Source: CAJXMH01 sp964001305 (GTDB lineage: Bacteria > Bacteroidota > Bacteroidia > Flavobacteriales_E > Vicingaceae). From it: a stretch of DNA of 64,000 nt. The notes below the pieces were generated by a model. It was not told the DNA's origin. It searched no databases and saw only the letters and a list, made by a program, of their open reading frames with translations. Where the stretch lies: contig CAXFAI010000024.1 of assembly GCA_964001305.1 (NCBI GenBank), forward strand, positions 3,788 to 67,787, read 5' to 3'. The translations under genes and the position numbers were made by a program. Below are positions 18,801 to 26,836 of this stretch, one piece after another; the first letter of the stretch is position 1; every line of letters begins with the position of its first letter.

Positions 18801-18947
18801 ATACTGATCTTCTTTTTCTTGAGAACTTCCAGCATATTCCTTAGCATCGTTCTCAACCCCTTCGGCTACCCATGTAAAAGATAATTGATAAAGGCAAGCT
18901 AGCGAAAGCAAGATGATGAACGTCCAAATTAGTCCCTTATTTTGCAT
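15861..18947 (-). CDS. secDF: Fused protein translocase subunit SecDF
   Basis: A 1028-residue fusion of SecD and SecF, common in Bacteroidota, which uses the proton gradient to finish export by SecYEG. The SecD half has a first helix (about 5-25), a large periplasmic P1 region with DLKGGMNVTLEV, and RND-like helices with TIGISVDANVLIYERIREELR. The SecF half contains GVDFTGGRTYVVRFD and the matching helices GYSINDTVVVFDRIRE. An Asp/Ser/Glu-rich, low-complexity stretch of about 75 residues (about 256-332) interrupts the SecD periplasmic domain. It is transcribed alone, with promoter at 18984-19014 and terminator at 15806-15840. Confidence 0.95.
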   Translation of the reverse strand: MQNKGLIWTFIILLSLACLYQLSFTWVAEGVENDAKEYAGSSQEKEDQYLDSMSSEPVYPLFDFTYSEVKKNVLNLGLDLKGGMNVTLEVSVSDVVIALSSNSQDEDFRNAIAKAKEMQKSNQENFVSLFEQSWNEVAPTKPLASVFYTLENKDNINRDATNEEVIQFLREEADAAFNRTFEVLRTRVNLFGVAQPNIQKLASSDRILVELPGVKNKDRVRQLLQGTAKLEFWETYENAEIYPYLAQANQKLNLILGGEEVEGKEDDSILDSLSNSVDSLKEDIAEVINDDELTDKETVDSLATDSTEGTSLMDELVGDDSTATDSSMANQSFEDFAKDNPLFAVLSPSIYQNQNGDYVPGEGPIVGYAAIKDTAKVNEYLANEEVKKIFPNDLRLLWTAKPTGDGDRFLQLIAIEVTSRDGKAPLEGDVITDAFQDFGQFGGRPEITMKMNTLGAKTWKNLTGDNVGQSIAIVLDNYVYSFPNVNSEISGGISSIEGDFTIEEAKLIANILKAGKLPAPAKIVEEAVVGPSLGQESINDGLLSFIVALVIVLLYMIFYYGKAGIASDIALLANLFFIMGVLASTNIALTLPGIAGIVLTIGISVDANVLIYERIREELRAGKGSRLAITDGYKNAYSSIIDANVTTILTGIILWFFGTGPVEGFAKVLVIGILTSLFSAIFITRLIFAWRLDNKKKITVATKMTEGAFQNVSFQFVKKRKSFYVISGIIILVGFASFFTRGLSYGVDFTGGRTYVVRFDETVSTTEVRNALATSFVTEDGQSVAPEVKIFGDDNQVKVTTSYMMNDENPDADVIVEQKLYEGLQSFLGDTSFEDFDESNLMSSQKVGPTIADDIKQSSIWAILFSLVIIFLYILLRFRKWQYGLGAVVAIFHDVLIVLSVFSIAWGFLPFSLDIDQAFIAAILTVVGYSINDTVVVFDRIREYLNSYKKQNMLDVINNALNSTLSRTINTSLSTFFVLLMIFIFGGEVIRGFAFALLVGVAVGTYSSLCVATPIVVDLSKKEEQKKK

Positions 18948-18983
18948 GATTTACTTGTAAAAATTTGTTCTTTTTGAAGCCTG

Positions 18984-19014
18984 CAAATATAGAATTTCCA
19001 ATGACAAAACACAA
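18984..19014 (-). promoter_or_regulatory. Promoter of secDF
   Basis: On the minus strand the -7 box TATATTTG (18984-18991) matches TAnnTTTG exactly, with a TTG (19012-19014) 20 bases further upstream. The secDF ATG lies about 37 bases downstream. Confidence 0.5.
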
Positions 19015-19095
19015 TATTTAATTCTTTTGCGATTTAAGGCCTAAGAGCAACCCTTTTTAGGAGTATTCGTCATTTAAATAACTAACTTTATATGA

Positions 19096-21627
19096 ATGAA
19101 AGATTACAGCTCACACTTTATTGCTTTACTATGCCTTTTCCTCTTTATTAATTCAAGTCTTCTAGCTCAATTAAATTACTATTCATTCGATGAGATTTCG
19201 ATTATTCGAGATGGACGTACCTTAAAAAATCCATTTGTTGGTGGGTTTAATTCTCCTCAATTTGCGCAAATAGATTTAGACTTAGATGGAAAGTTAGATT
19301 TATTAGTTTTTGATAGAGCAAGTGAAAAACTGTCTCCGTTTATAAATAGAGGAAATACAAACGAAATCAATTATGAATTTTCTCCTGAGTATCTATCGCT
19401 ATTTCCTGACTTAGGTACTCAACTTTACACCTATGATTATGATTGTGACGGCGATTTAGATTTAATTATTGGAAAATCGGACTTGAGAGTTTATAAAAAT
19501 ATGAGTTTAGAAAATGGCTCATTATCTTTTGAAGATCAAGGAAAAATTTGGTCTCTTTATGAAGTTGATTTTCCAAATCAACCTAAATTGGTATTTGATG
19601 CAAAACAACTGAATTTAAATGCATTAACCGATGTTGATGGTGATGGTGATATGGATATCATTGCTGAATTTGGTAATGGAAATCAAGTGGAATATCATCG
19701 AAACTTATCCAAAGAGCGAACAGGAGAATGTGGTCTCGATTTTGAAAGACGAGCGAATTGTTGGGGTGACTTTTCTGAATCAAACATTAGTGACGATATC
19801 TACTTAGACTCATGCAGATGGAATGAAGTAAGGAATCCTGAACAAACAAGTAATGACTCTATTTTCAAACCTAATCAAAATCAAAAAGGCTTGAAACACG
19901 GAAACACAGCCGTTGCTGCTTTTGATATTGACCATAATGGGAGTATTGATTTGTTGATGGGTGATGACGGATCAAATCGGTTAAAAGCTTTGTATAATTC
20001 TGATAGTGTAAATCTGCCCAGAGTAAACTCTCATATTTTCAAAGTTGATTCTACTTTCCCATCTTATAATACACCTGTTAATTTTCCTGTATTTGCTACG
20101 GCTTTCAACTTAGATATCAATAATGACAGTTACAAAGACATTCTTGTTTCAACAAATAGCTCAGATTTTTTGAGTCCTAGCTTGAATAAAAATCATATTT
20201 GGTATTACAAACAAAATCCTCAAACAAGGCTTTATGAATTCCAAACTGAAAAATTATTTTTTGATGATATTCTTGACTTTGGAGAAGGCTCCTTTCCTAC
20301 TTTTTTTGACTTTAATAAAGATGGAAAACAAGATTTATTAGTTGGAAACTTTGGCTATTATGATTACTCAGACAATGCTGATAATGGTCAATTAGGGTTA
20401 CTTTTAAATACGGGAACATCAAGCACTGCTGAATTCACACTTGTTGACACCAACTTTTTAAATATGCCGCAGTACAAGCTTTTAAGTGGCAACTTAGCTG
20501 AATTTAATCTAATACCTACTGCGGGTGATTTAGATGGAGATGGAGATGAGGATTTGTTAATTGGATCTACAAGTGGTAAGCTTATCTTTTTTGAAGATAC
20601 TTCAAGCCAATCAAGTCCCGCAGCATTTCAAATGGTTACAACTAATTATCAACTCATTAACTCTTTAGGGAATTCAGCACCTGACTTATACGATGTTAAT
20701 GGGGATGGATTACTTGACTTAATTATTGGAAATAGTTCAGGCTTATTAGACTATTACGAAAATATGGGTTCATCTACAGAGCCAGTTTTCAATATTGCAA
20801 TCCAAACTATTCAATGGATACAAGATACTACCCAACGACTCTTTTTAGAAGGAACACCAGATTTAACAAAACTTCAAATAGGACAAAAGGTAAAAATCAC
20901 TGGTTCATTAAAACTCGACAATAACGTTGAAGTTGAGATTGTAGGTATTAATCAGAGTCAAAATAGCTTAGATGTGAAGCGCTCTTTTTTTGTAGACTCC
21001 AACGATGATGAAGGAAATTCACCTGCATATGTTGACCCATCTATAAAACAATGGGGAAACATTTCACTTTATAACCTAGATTTCAACTATGATGCAGTAC
21101 CCTTTCTTTATAAAGGAATAGATGGGAAAAACAAATTACTAGTCGGAAGTCAGAAAGGAAATATTCTATTTTTTGATAATGTAAGCAATAGCCCAAATGA
21201 TACATTTCAATTGTATAGCATGAATTATCTTAACAGAAATTTAGGAAGATTTTCTTCCGTTACTGGTAGTGATTTAAATGGCGATAGTTTAATTGACTTA
21301 GTGATAGGAAATAAAGCAGGTGGATTAAATTTCTTCTTTGGTTTGAATAATGTAGGAATCAATGAAGTGAAAAACCAACAAGATGTAACTTTTGAAGTTT
21401 TTCCAAACCCTACAAATAATCAAATCCTCATTAAGATTGATAAAAATCTCCCCTTAAGTGGACAAGAACTTATTGAAATATATGACCTCACAGGAAGGTT
21501 AATTAAAACTGAGCCTTTAAGGACCTCCACAATTTCTGTCTCTGAATTAAATAATGGACTTTATTTGATTCTTTTGAAAAGTCCCACTTATAGGACAAAG
21601 AGTAAAAAACTAATAATCAGAAAATAA
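19096..21627 (+). CDS. FG-GAP/VCBS repeat protein with T9SS type-A sorting domain
   Basis: An 843-residue secreted protein. It has a signal peptide (about 1-24, ending LLAQ) and at least nine Ca2+-binding FG-GAP-like loops with the pattern DxDxDGxxDLLxG (DLDLDGKLDLLVF near residue 56, then DYDCDGDLDLIIG, DVDGDGDMDI, DFNKDGKQDLLVG, DLDGDGDEDLLIG, DVNGDGLLDLIIG). These probably build one or two beta-propellers. The last ~80 residues are a type-A T9SS sorting domain (FEVFPNPTNNQ...IYDLTGRLI...ELNNGLYLILL...KKLIIRK), so the protein should reach the cell surface. Cargo function is unknown; adhesion is a reasonable guess. Single-gene unit ending at the 21645-21677 terminator. Confidence 0.85.
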   Translation: MKDYSSHFIALLCLFLFINSSLLAQLNYYSFDEISIIRDGRTLKNPFVGGFNSPQFAQIDLDLDGKLDLLVFDRASEKLSPFINRGNTNEINYEFSPEYLSLFPDLGTQLYTYDYDCDGDLDLIIGKSDLRVYKNMSLENGSLSFEDQGKIWSLYEVDFPNQPKLVFDAKQLNLNALTDVDGDGDMDIIAEFGNGNQVEYHRNLSKERTGECGLDFERRANCWGDFSESNISDDIYLDSCRWNEVRNPEQTSNDSIFKPNQNQKGLKHGNTAVAAFDIDHNGSIDLLMGDDGSNRLKALYNSDSVNLPRVNSHIFKVDSTFPSYNTPVNFPVFATAFNLDINNDSYKDILVSTNSSDFLSPSLNKNHIWYYKQNPQTRLYEFQTEKLFFDDILDFGEGSFPTFFDFNKDGKQDLLVGNFGYYDYSDNADNGQLGLLLNTGTSSTAEFTLVDTNFLNMPQYKLLSGNLAEFNLIPTAGDLDGDGDEDLLIGSTSGKLIFFEDTSSQSSPAAFQMVTTNYQLINSLGNSAPDLYDVNGDGLLDLIIGNSSGLLDYYENMGSSTEPVFNIAIQTIQWIQDTTQRLFLEGTPDLTKLQIGQKVKITGSLKLDNNVEVEIVGINQSQNSLDVKRSFFVDSNDDEGNSPAYVDPSIKQWGNISLYNLDFNYDAVPFLYKGIDGKNKLLVGSQKGNILFFDNVSNSPNDTFQLYSMNYLNRNLGRFSSVTGSDLNGDSLIDLVIGNKAGGLNFFFGLNNVGINEVKNQQDVTFEVFPNPTNNQILIKIDKNLPLSGQELIEIYDLTGRLIKTEPLRTSTISVSELNNGLYLILLKSPTYRTKSKKLIIRK

Positions 21628-21644
21628 AACCAATTCTATAAAAG

Positions 21645-21677
21645 AAAAGCCTAGTTGAGTCAACTAGGCTTTTTTTT
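21645..21677. terminator. Bidirectional terminator between the FG-GAP gene and mdh
   Basis: Stem AAGCCTAGTTG/CAACTAGGCTT with a short loop, A-rich on the left and eight Ts on the right, so it can end transcription from both convergent genes. Confidence 0.88.
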
Positions 21678-21696
21678 GCATTTGGTTAAATAACCT

Positions 21697-22620
21697 TTAG
21701 GAAAGCAAGGTATTTGTTTTTGAAACAGCAGCTGCACTTTCTTTTAATTTAGATTGTTCAGCATCTGATAATTCAATCTTTACAATTTGTTCAATGCCAT
21801 TTTTACCAATTATACAAGGTACTCCAATTGAAATATCATTCAATCCGTATTCTCCATCAAGGAATGCAGAACATGGGAACATTTTCTTTGAATCTGTTGC
21901 AATGGCATGCACCATTGCTGAAACAGCTGCACCAGGTGCATACCATGCACTAGTTCCTAGCATTCCGGTTAAGGTAGCACCACCAACCATGGTAGCTTTT
22001 GCTACTTCATCTAATCTTTCTTCCGTTAAGAACTCAGAAACACGAACGCTGTTTCTAGTTGCTAAACTTGTTAAAGGAATCATTCCTGTATCAGAGTGAC
22101 CACCTATTACCATTCCACTCACATCAGATTGCGGGCAATCCAAGGCTTCTGCAAGTCTATACTTAAATCTTGCACTGTCTAAAGCTCCTCCCATTCCAAT
22201 AATTCTATTTTTTGGAAGTCCTGTTACTTTATGAGCCAAATAGGTCATTGTATCCATTGGGTTAGAAACTACTATAATAATCACATCAGGAGAATGTTTC
22301 ACCAAATTTTCTGAAACTGTTTTTACTATTCCTGCATTGATTCCAATTAACTCTTCTCTAGTCATTCCTGGTTTACGAGGAATACCAGATGTAATTACAG
22401 CTACGTCGCTTCCTGCAGTTTTCTCATAATCGTTTGTACTTCCTGTAATCTTTGTGTCAAAACCCAACAAAGATGAAGTTTGCATTAAATCCATCGCCTT
22501 TCCTTCAGCAAAGTTTTCTTTAATGTCTACAATTACTACTTCTGAAGCAAAGTTCTTGATTGCAATATATTCTGCGCAACTTGCTCCTACTGCACCTGCG
22601 CCAACGACTGTAACTTTCAT
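21697..22620 (-). CDS. mdh: Malate dehydrogenase
   Basis: NAD-dependent interconversion of malate and oxaloacetate in the TCA cycle. The 307 residues show the Rossmann motif GAGAVGASCAEY (7-18), ITSGIPRKPGMTREEL with the substrate-binding arginines, VSNPMDTMTYL, and the catalytic GGHSDTGMIPL histidine block. Length and motifs fit the lactate-dehydrogenase-like MDH group found in Bacteroidota. Single gene; a -7 box is at 22648-22655. Confidence 0.95.
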   Translation of the reverse strand: MKVTVVGAGAVGASCAEYIAIKNFASEVVIVDIKENFAEGKAMDLMQTSSLLGFDTKITGSTNDYEKTAGSDVAVITSGIPRKPGMTREELIGINAGIVKTVSENLVKHSPDVIIIVVSNPMDTMTYLAHKVTGLPKNRIIGMGGALDSARFKYRLAEALDCPQSDVSGMVIGGHSDTGMIPLTSLATRNSVRVSEFLTEERLDEVAKATMVGGATLTGMLGTSAWYAPGAAVSAMVHAIATDSKKMFPCSAFLDGEYGLNDISIGVPCIIGKNGIEQIVKIELSDAEQSKLKESAAAVSKTNTLLS

Positions 22621-22647
22621 TTATATATGTTTTTGTTATTAAGCGCA

Positions 22648-22655
22648 CAAAGGTA
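22648..22655 (-). promoter_or_regulatory. -7 promoter box of mdh
   Basis: On the minus strand TACCTTTG matches TAnnTTTG exactly, 27 bases before the mdh start. A matching TTG at -33 is not evident. Confidence 0.4.
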
Positions 22656-22801
22656 AATATAGGCTAAGTAAATATGAAAAATTTAGGCCTTTAAAGTTCA
22701 TATTATCATTCTTAATTTACCTTCCAACAATCAATTTAAACTTTATTTTATCGCTAAGGCAACCAATCACTAAATTAGCGTCTATTATCAACAAAGCCTT
22801 A

Positions 22802-23383
22802 ATGGATTTAACTGACAAAGAAGTTGTAAGACAAGTGGTAAACGCTTGTGCAAAGGGAGATAGGGGCATGCAGCAAGAACTGTACAAACAAATGTATAGT
22901 TCTATGATGGCAGTTTGTTACCGTTATGCAGGAAGACCTGAAGATGCTAAAGATATTTTTCAGGAAGGATTTATAAAGGTTTTTGAAAAAATTGATCGTT
23001 TCAATTTTAAGGGTTCTTTACAAGGCTGGATAAGAAGGATTATGGTAAATCATGCGATTGATCATTATCGAAAAAATAAAAAAAAGTATGCTTTTAGTGA
23101 ATCTCTAGTTGAAGCTGAAAAAATAGCAAATGAAGATAATGAAGATAATTGGTCAAGTGAATTCGATGGCAATACCTTATTGAATTGTGTTCAACAATTG
23201 AGTCCAACGTACAGGACTGTTTTTAGCATGTATGTTCTAGACGGGTATACACATGCAGAAATATCAGAAGAGCTTTCTATAAGTGAAGGAACTTCTAAAT
23301 CCAACTTAGCTAAGGCCAAAAGAAATCTTAGAAAAATGATTCAAGAATTAAGAAATAATGAAGAAGCACAAATTAACATCTGA
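22802..23383 (+). CDS. ECF-type sigma-70 family RNA polymerase sigma factor
   Basis: A 193-residue protein with sigma region 2 (about 25-95: RYAGRPEDAKDIFQEGFIKV and GWIRRIMVNHAIDHYRK) and region 4 (about 130-185: TYRTVFSMYVLDGYTHAEIS, then the helix-turn-helix SEGTSKSNLAKAKRNLR), joined without region 3 as in ECF factors. It directs RNA polymerase to an unknown regulon. The 3' end overlaps by 26 bases the gene for a membrane-anchored protein with a cytoplasmic head, the usual position of an anti-sigma factor. Confidence 0.92.
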   Translation: MDLTDKEVVRQVVNACAKGDRGMQQELYKQMYSSMMAVCYRYAGRPEDAKDIFQEGFIKVFEKIDRFNFKGSLQGWIRRIMVNHAIDHYRKNKKKYAFSESLVEAEKIANEDNEDNWSSEFDGNTLLNCVQQLSPTYRTVFSMYVLDGYTHAEISEELSISEGTSKSNLAKAKRNLRKMIQELRNNEEAQINI

Positions 23384-24641
23384 AGAACAGGCGCTTAAGA
23401 CTAAAATTGAGCAAGCAAGTTTCGATTATCAAGAAGCTGATTGGCATAATTTAGAGTCGAAGTTAGCTCCTAAAAAAGGGTTCTGGTCATCTTCTAAAAT
23501 CCTAGTTGCAGGCCTTGTTGTTACTGCTATTGGAACTACTCTTTGGTTAAATAAAGAAAACTTAAATGATAGGTTGCAACAAACAAACAATGTTTCTGTA
23601 GAGTTAAAACCAGCTGAATTGGATAACCAATTCAATGATTCGCAAGAGTCAATTGAAAAAACAACTGAGAACAGTAAAACATCGATTAGTCCCATTGAAA
23701 GCGAAACACTTCATACCAAAAAGTCAACTGAATCAAATACAAATAAGCAGGCTCTAAAACCTACAGCTGCTCAAGAACAGAATCAATCTAATAAGGACTT
23801 AGCTCAAATTGATAAAAAATCGACATCGTCTGAAAAAAGCACCAATTCATTCGATGAAGAATTGGAAGTTGATTTTATATTCGATGGTAAAAATTGCGTT
23901 GGCGAGCAGGTAACTGTTCGAGTTGACGAACAAACCATACTTAGTCATGTAGATAACTATGAATGGTTTTTAAACGGGGAACAAATTAAAAGTGATCGAA
24001 TTCAGATTCATCTTGAGGCAGATGTTAACTACAAACTGCTCTTAAAAGCTTATAGCGAAAACAAATCGCCCTTAATATTTGACACTTCTTTTAAAGCTAA
24101 TCCGCTTCCGAAAAGCGATTTTGAATACGAAGATTTAAACGGATTCTTTGATGATTTAATTGCAAGTATGATTGCTACTAACGAAGAAGTTGAACAAACT
24201 TATATCTGGAAATTCAATGAGGCTGAAATCGGTACAAAATCTTCATTAAAATATAAATTTAAGCAATCTGGTTCGTACCCGATTTCATTGACGGTTAAAT
24301 CAAGTAAAAACTGTAGCAGCACAACCACCAAGTTTGTGGAAGTAAAAGAACAAATGAGTGAATTTATTAACGCATTCTCACCGAACAACGATGGCATGAA
24401 TGACTTATTTATGCCTCAAGGTTTTGAAGAATTTGAAGGCAAGTTCAACTTAAGTATTTACGACTTGCAAGGCCAAATGGTCTATTCTACAGACTCAAAA
24501 GACGAACCTTGGAATGGGACATTTGAAAATAAGGGTCGAAAAATGCCATTGGGCACCTACATTTGGGAAATAAAAATTTCGGATACTAAAAACAACTATC
24601 GTTCGTTTAAAGATAAAGTCAAGATAGTGAGCTTCAATTAA
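23358..24641 (+). CDS. Putative anti-sigma-like membrane protein with PKD-like and CHU_C (gliding motility C-terminal) domains
   Basis: A 427-residue protein that begins inside the sigma factor gene. Residues 1-47 are charged with no signal peptide (ADWHNLESKL at 27-36 resembles short cytoplasmic heads of Bacteroidota anti-sigma proteins). One membrane helix lies at 48-64 (ILVAGLVVTAIGTTLWL). A Ser/Thr/Lys/Asn-rich linker follows (about 70-160), then two beta domains, one PKD-like (about 255-330), and a gliding-motility-associated CHU_C domain (about 333-425: AFSPNNDGMNDLF, LSIYDLQGQMVY, PWNGTF, PLGTYIWEI). CHU_C domains usually mark T9SS type-B cargo with cleavable signal peptides; here the head-helix-tail layout would leave the domain in the periplasm. 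Role as anti-sigma factor is inferred from position and topology, not shown. Confidence 0.8.
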   Translation: MKKHKLTSEEQALKTKIEQASFDYQEADWHNLESKLAPKKGFWSSSKILVAGLVVTAIGTTLWLNKENLNDRLQQTNNVSVELKPAELDNQFNDSQESIEKTTENSKTSISPIESETLHTKKSTESNTNKQALKPTAAQEQNQSNKDLAQIDKKSTSSEKSTNSFDEELEVDFIFDGKNCVGEQVTVRVDEQTILSHVDNYEWFLNGEQIKSDRIQIHLEADVNYKLLLKAYSENKSPLIFDTSFKANPLPKSDFEYEDLNGFFDDLIASMIATNEEVEQTYIWKFNEAEIGTKSSLKYKFKQSGSYPISLTVKSSKNCSSTTTKFVEVKEQMSEFINAFSPNNDGMNDLFMPQGFEEFEGKFNLSIYDLQGQMVYSTDSKDEPWNGTFENKGRKMPLGTYIWEIKISDTKNNYRSFKDKVKIVSFN

Positions 24642-24678
24642 GTATTGTCTGGTTAGTTAGTTTTTCATTAAGTGAAGC

Positions 24679-24720
24679 AAAAAAAGGGCTGCAAATATTT
24701 GCAGCCCTTTCTATTTTTTT
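24679..24720. terminator. Bidirectional terminator between the CHU_C gene and gyrB
   Basis: A perfect 28-base palindrome at 24683-24710 (half-site AAAGGGCTGCAAAT) is flanked by A runs on the left and T runs on the right, so it can end both convergent transcripts. Confidence 0.88.
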
Positions 24721-24733
24721 CATGGAATAAACG

Positions 24734-26698
24734 CTAAACGTCTACTTTAGCATACTTGGCATTTCGCTCAATAAATTCACGTCTCGGTGGTACCTCATCT
24801 CCCATAAGCATTGAGAATGTACGATCTGCCTCAGCGGCACTATCAATAGTTATTTGGCGCAAAGTTCTTTTCGCCGGATCCATTGTTGTTGTCCACAATT
24901 GCTCTGCGTTCATTTCTCCAAGACCTTTGTATCTCTGAACAGAAACACTAGACTCTTTACCTGCTCCTTTCATTTCAGCAATTGCCTTGTCTCTATCTTC
25001 ATCACTCCAACAATATTGATGACTATTACCCTTTTTCACCAAGTATAAAGGAGGTGTAGCTATATAAATATGTCCTCCTTCTACCAATTCTTTCATGTGT
25101 CGGAAGAAGAAAGTTAGAATAAGTGTTTCAATATGGCTACCATCTACGTCGGCATCACACATGATAATCACCTTATGATATCTCAATTTAGAAGTATCTA
25201 ATGCTCGTTCATCTTCTTCGGTACCTAATTTTACTCCCAGTGCAGTATAGATATTCTTAATCTCTTCATTTTCAAAGATTTTGTGCTGCATGGCTTTTTC
25301 AACATTCAAAATCTTTCCTCGAAGTGGCATAATCGCTTGAAATTTCCGATCTCGCCCTTGTTTTGCTGTCCCGCCTGCAGAATCTCCCTCAACCAAATAA
25401 ATCTCGCATTGTGCGGCATCTTTCTCTGAGCAATCTGAAAGTTTTCCAGGTAATCCACTTCCACTCATAACGTTTTTACGTTGCACCATTTCACGTGCCT
25501 TGCGAGCAGCATGACGAGCTTGTGCAGCAATAATCACCTTTTGAACGATTGTTTTCGCTTCTTTGGGATGCTCCTCTAAATAATTGGTTAGCATTTCTCC
25601 AACCGCTTGATCAACAGCGCCTATTACATCTTTATTACCAAGCTTAGTTTTCGTTTGTCCCTCAAACTGTGGTTCTGCTACTTTTACTGATATTACAGCA
25701 GTTAAGCCTTCTCTAAAATCATCACCACTAATGTCAAACTTCAACTTAGAAAGCATTCCTGACTCATCCGCATACTTTTTTAACGTACGAGTCAAACCTC
25801 TTCTAAAACCTGCAAGATGAGTTCCACCTTCATGTGTATTAATGTTATTTACATAAGAATGCAGATTTTCCGCATAAGAAGTATTGTATGTCATCGCAAC
25901 TTCTACAGGAATATCATTTTTCTCTCCATCCATGTAAATTACATCTGGAATTAAACTCTCTCTGGTTTCATCTAAGAAAGAAACAAATTCGCTTAATCCA
26001 TTTTCAGAGAAAAACTCCTCCGAAATAAAATCTCCATTATCATCTGTGTGTCTCTTATCTGTAATACTTAAACGAATTCCCTTATTCAGAAATGCAAGCT
26101 CTCTAAGCCTGGTTGCAAGGGTTTCGTAATTGTAAACTGTAGATTCGAAAATGCTTGCATCGGGCCAAAAAGTCACTTTCGTTCCTGTCTTTTCCGTTTT
26201 TCCCTTCTCTTCTACTCCTGTTACCGGAACACCAATATTATATTCCTGCTCATAAATTTGACCTTTACGGTGTACTTCAGCTTTTAATGTAGTAGAAAGT
26301 GCATTCACACAACTTACTCCTACACCATGTAGACCTCCAGATACTTTGTATGTGTCTTTATCAAATTTACCACCGGCATGAAGAACAGTCATTACTACTT
26401 CTAATGCCGACTTTCCTTCTTTCTCATGAAAATCAACTGGAATACCTCTACCATTATCATTTACTGTAATGGAGTTATCTTCATTAATATAGACTTCAAT
26501 GTTATCGCAATAACCTGCTAATGCTTCATCAATAGAGTTATCAACTACCTCATAAACAAGGTGATGAAGCCCTCTAATTCCAACATCTCCAATATACATT
26601 GCAGGTCTTTTCCGAACCGCTTCTAATCCTTCTAGTACTTGAATATTGGATGCTGAATAATCTTTTTTCTGTTCTACATTTTCTGCTTGATCGCTCAT
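24734..26698 (-). CDS. gyrB: DNA gyrase subunit B
   Basis: The 654-residue ATPase/TOPRIM subunit of gyrase. Visible are the GHKL ATP-binding motifs (VDNSIDEALAG, NDNGRGIPVD, GGLHGVGVS), the TOPRIM residues EGDSAGG and DADVDGSHI, and the C-terminal QRYKGLGEMNAEQLW signature. Length is typical for Bacteroidota GyrB, with no insertions. It is transcribed alone from a likely promoter at 26729-26736. gyrA is not in the window. Confidence 0.96.
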   Translation of the reverse strand: MSDQAENVEQKKDYSASNIQVLEGLEAVRKRPAMYIGDVGIRGLHHLVYEVVDNSIDEALAGYCDNIEVYINEDNSITVNDNGRGIPVDFHEKEGKSALEVVMTVLHAGGKFDKDTYKVSGGLHGVGVSCVNALSTTLKAEVHRKGQIYEQEYNIGVPVTGVEEKGKTEKTGTKVTFWPDASIFESTVYNYETLATRLRELAFLNKGIRLSITDKRHTDDNGDFISEEFFSENGLSEFVSFLDETRESLIPDVIYMDGEKNDIPVEVAMTYNTSYAENLHSYVNNINTHEGGTHLAGFRRGLTRTLKKYADESGMLSKLKFDISGDDFREGLTAVISVKVAEPQFEGQTKTKLGNKDVIGAVDQAVGEMLTNYLEEHPKEAKTIVQKVIIAAQARHAARKAREMVQRKNVMSGSGLPGKLSDCSEKDAAQCEIYLVEGDSAGGTAKQGRDRKFQAIMPLRGKILNVEKAMQHKIFENEEIKNIYTALGVKLGTEEDERALDTSKLRYHKVIIMCDADVDGSHIETLILTFFFRHMKELVEGGHIYIATPPLYLVKKGNSHQYCWSDEDRDKAIAEMKGAGKESSVSVQRYKGLGEMNAEQLWTTTMDPAKRTLRQITIDSAAEADRTFSMLMGDEVPPRREFIERNAKYAKVDV

Positions 26699-26728
26699 GT
26701 TAATTCTCTCTTAAATTATGATCTAAAA

Positions 26729-26736
26729 CAAAGATA
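26729..26736 (-). promoter_or_regulatory. -7 promoter box of gyrB
   Basis: On the minus strand TATCTTTG matches TAnnTTTG exactly, about 30 bases before the gyrB ATG. The nearest TTTG upstream is 25 bases away, slightly beyond the usual spacing. Confidence 0.4.
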
Positions 26737-26836
26737 ATTAATAGGTATGCCTAGCTTTCTCCAAAAGACTGAAAATACAAGGGTTTTATCAACATTTAAT
26801 TAACAAAATGAGATAAAAATCGCCCTTTTAATCAGG

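Noticed and set aside
19083..19090. TAACTTTA as a promoter for the FG-GAP gene
   Set aside because: One mismatch to TAnnTTTG, only 5 bases before the ATG, and no suitably spaced TTG.
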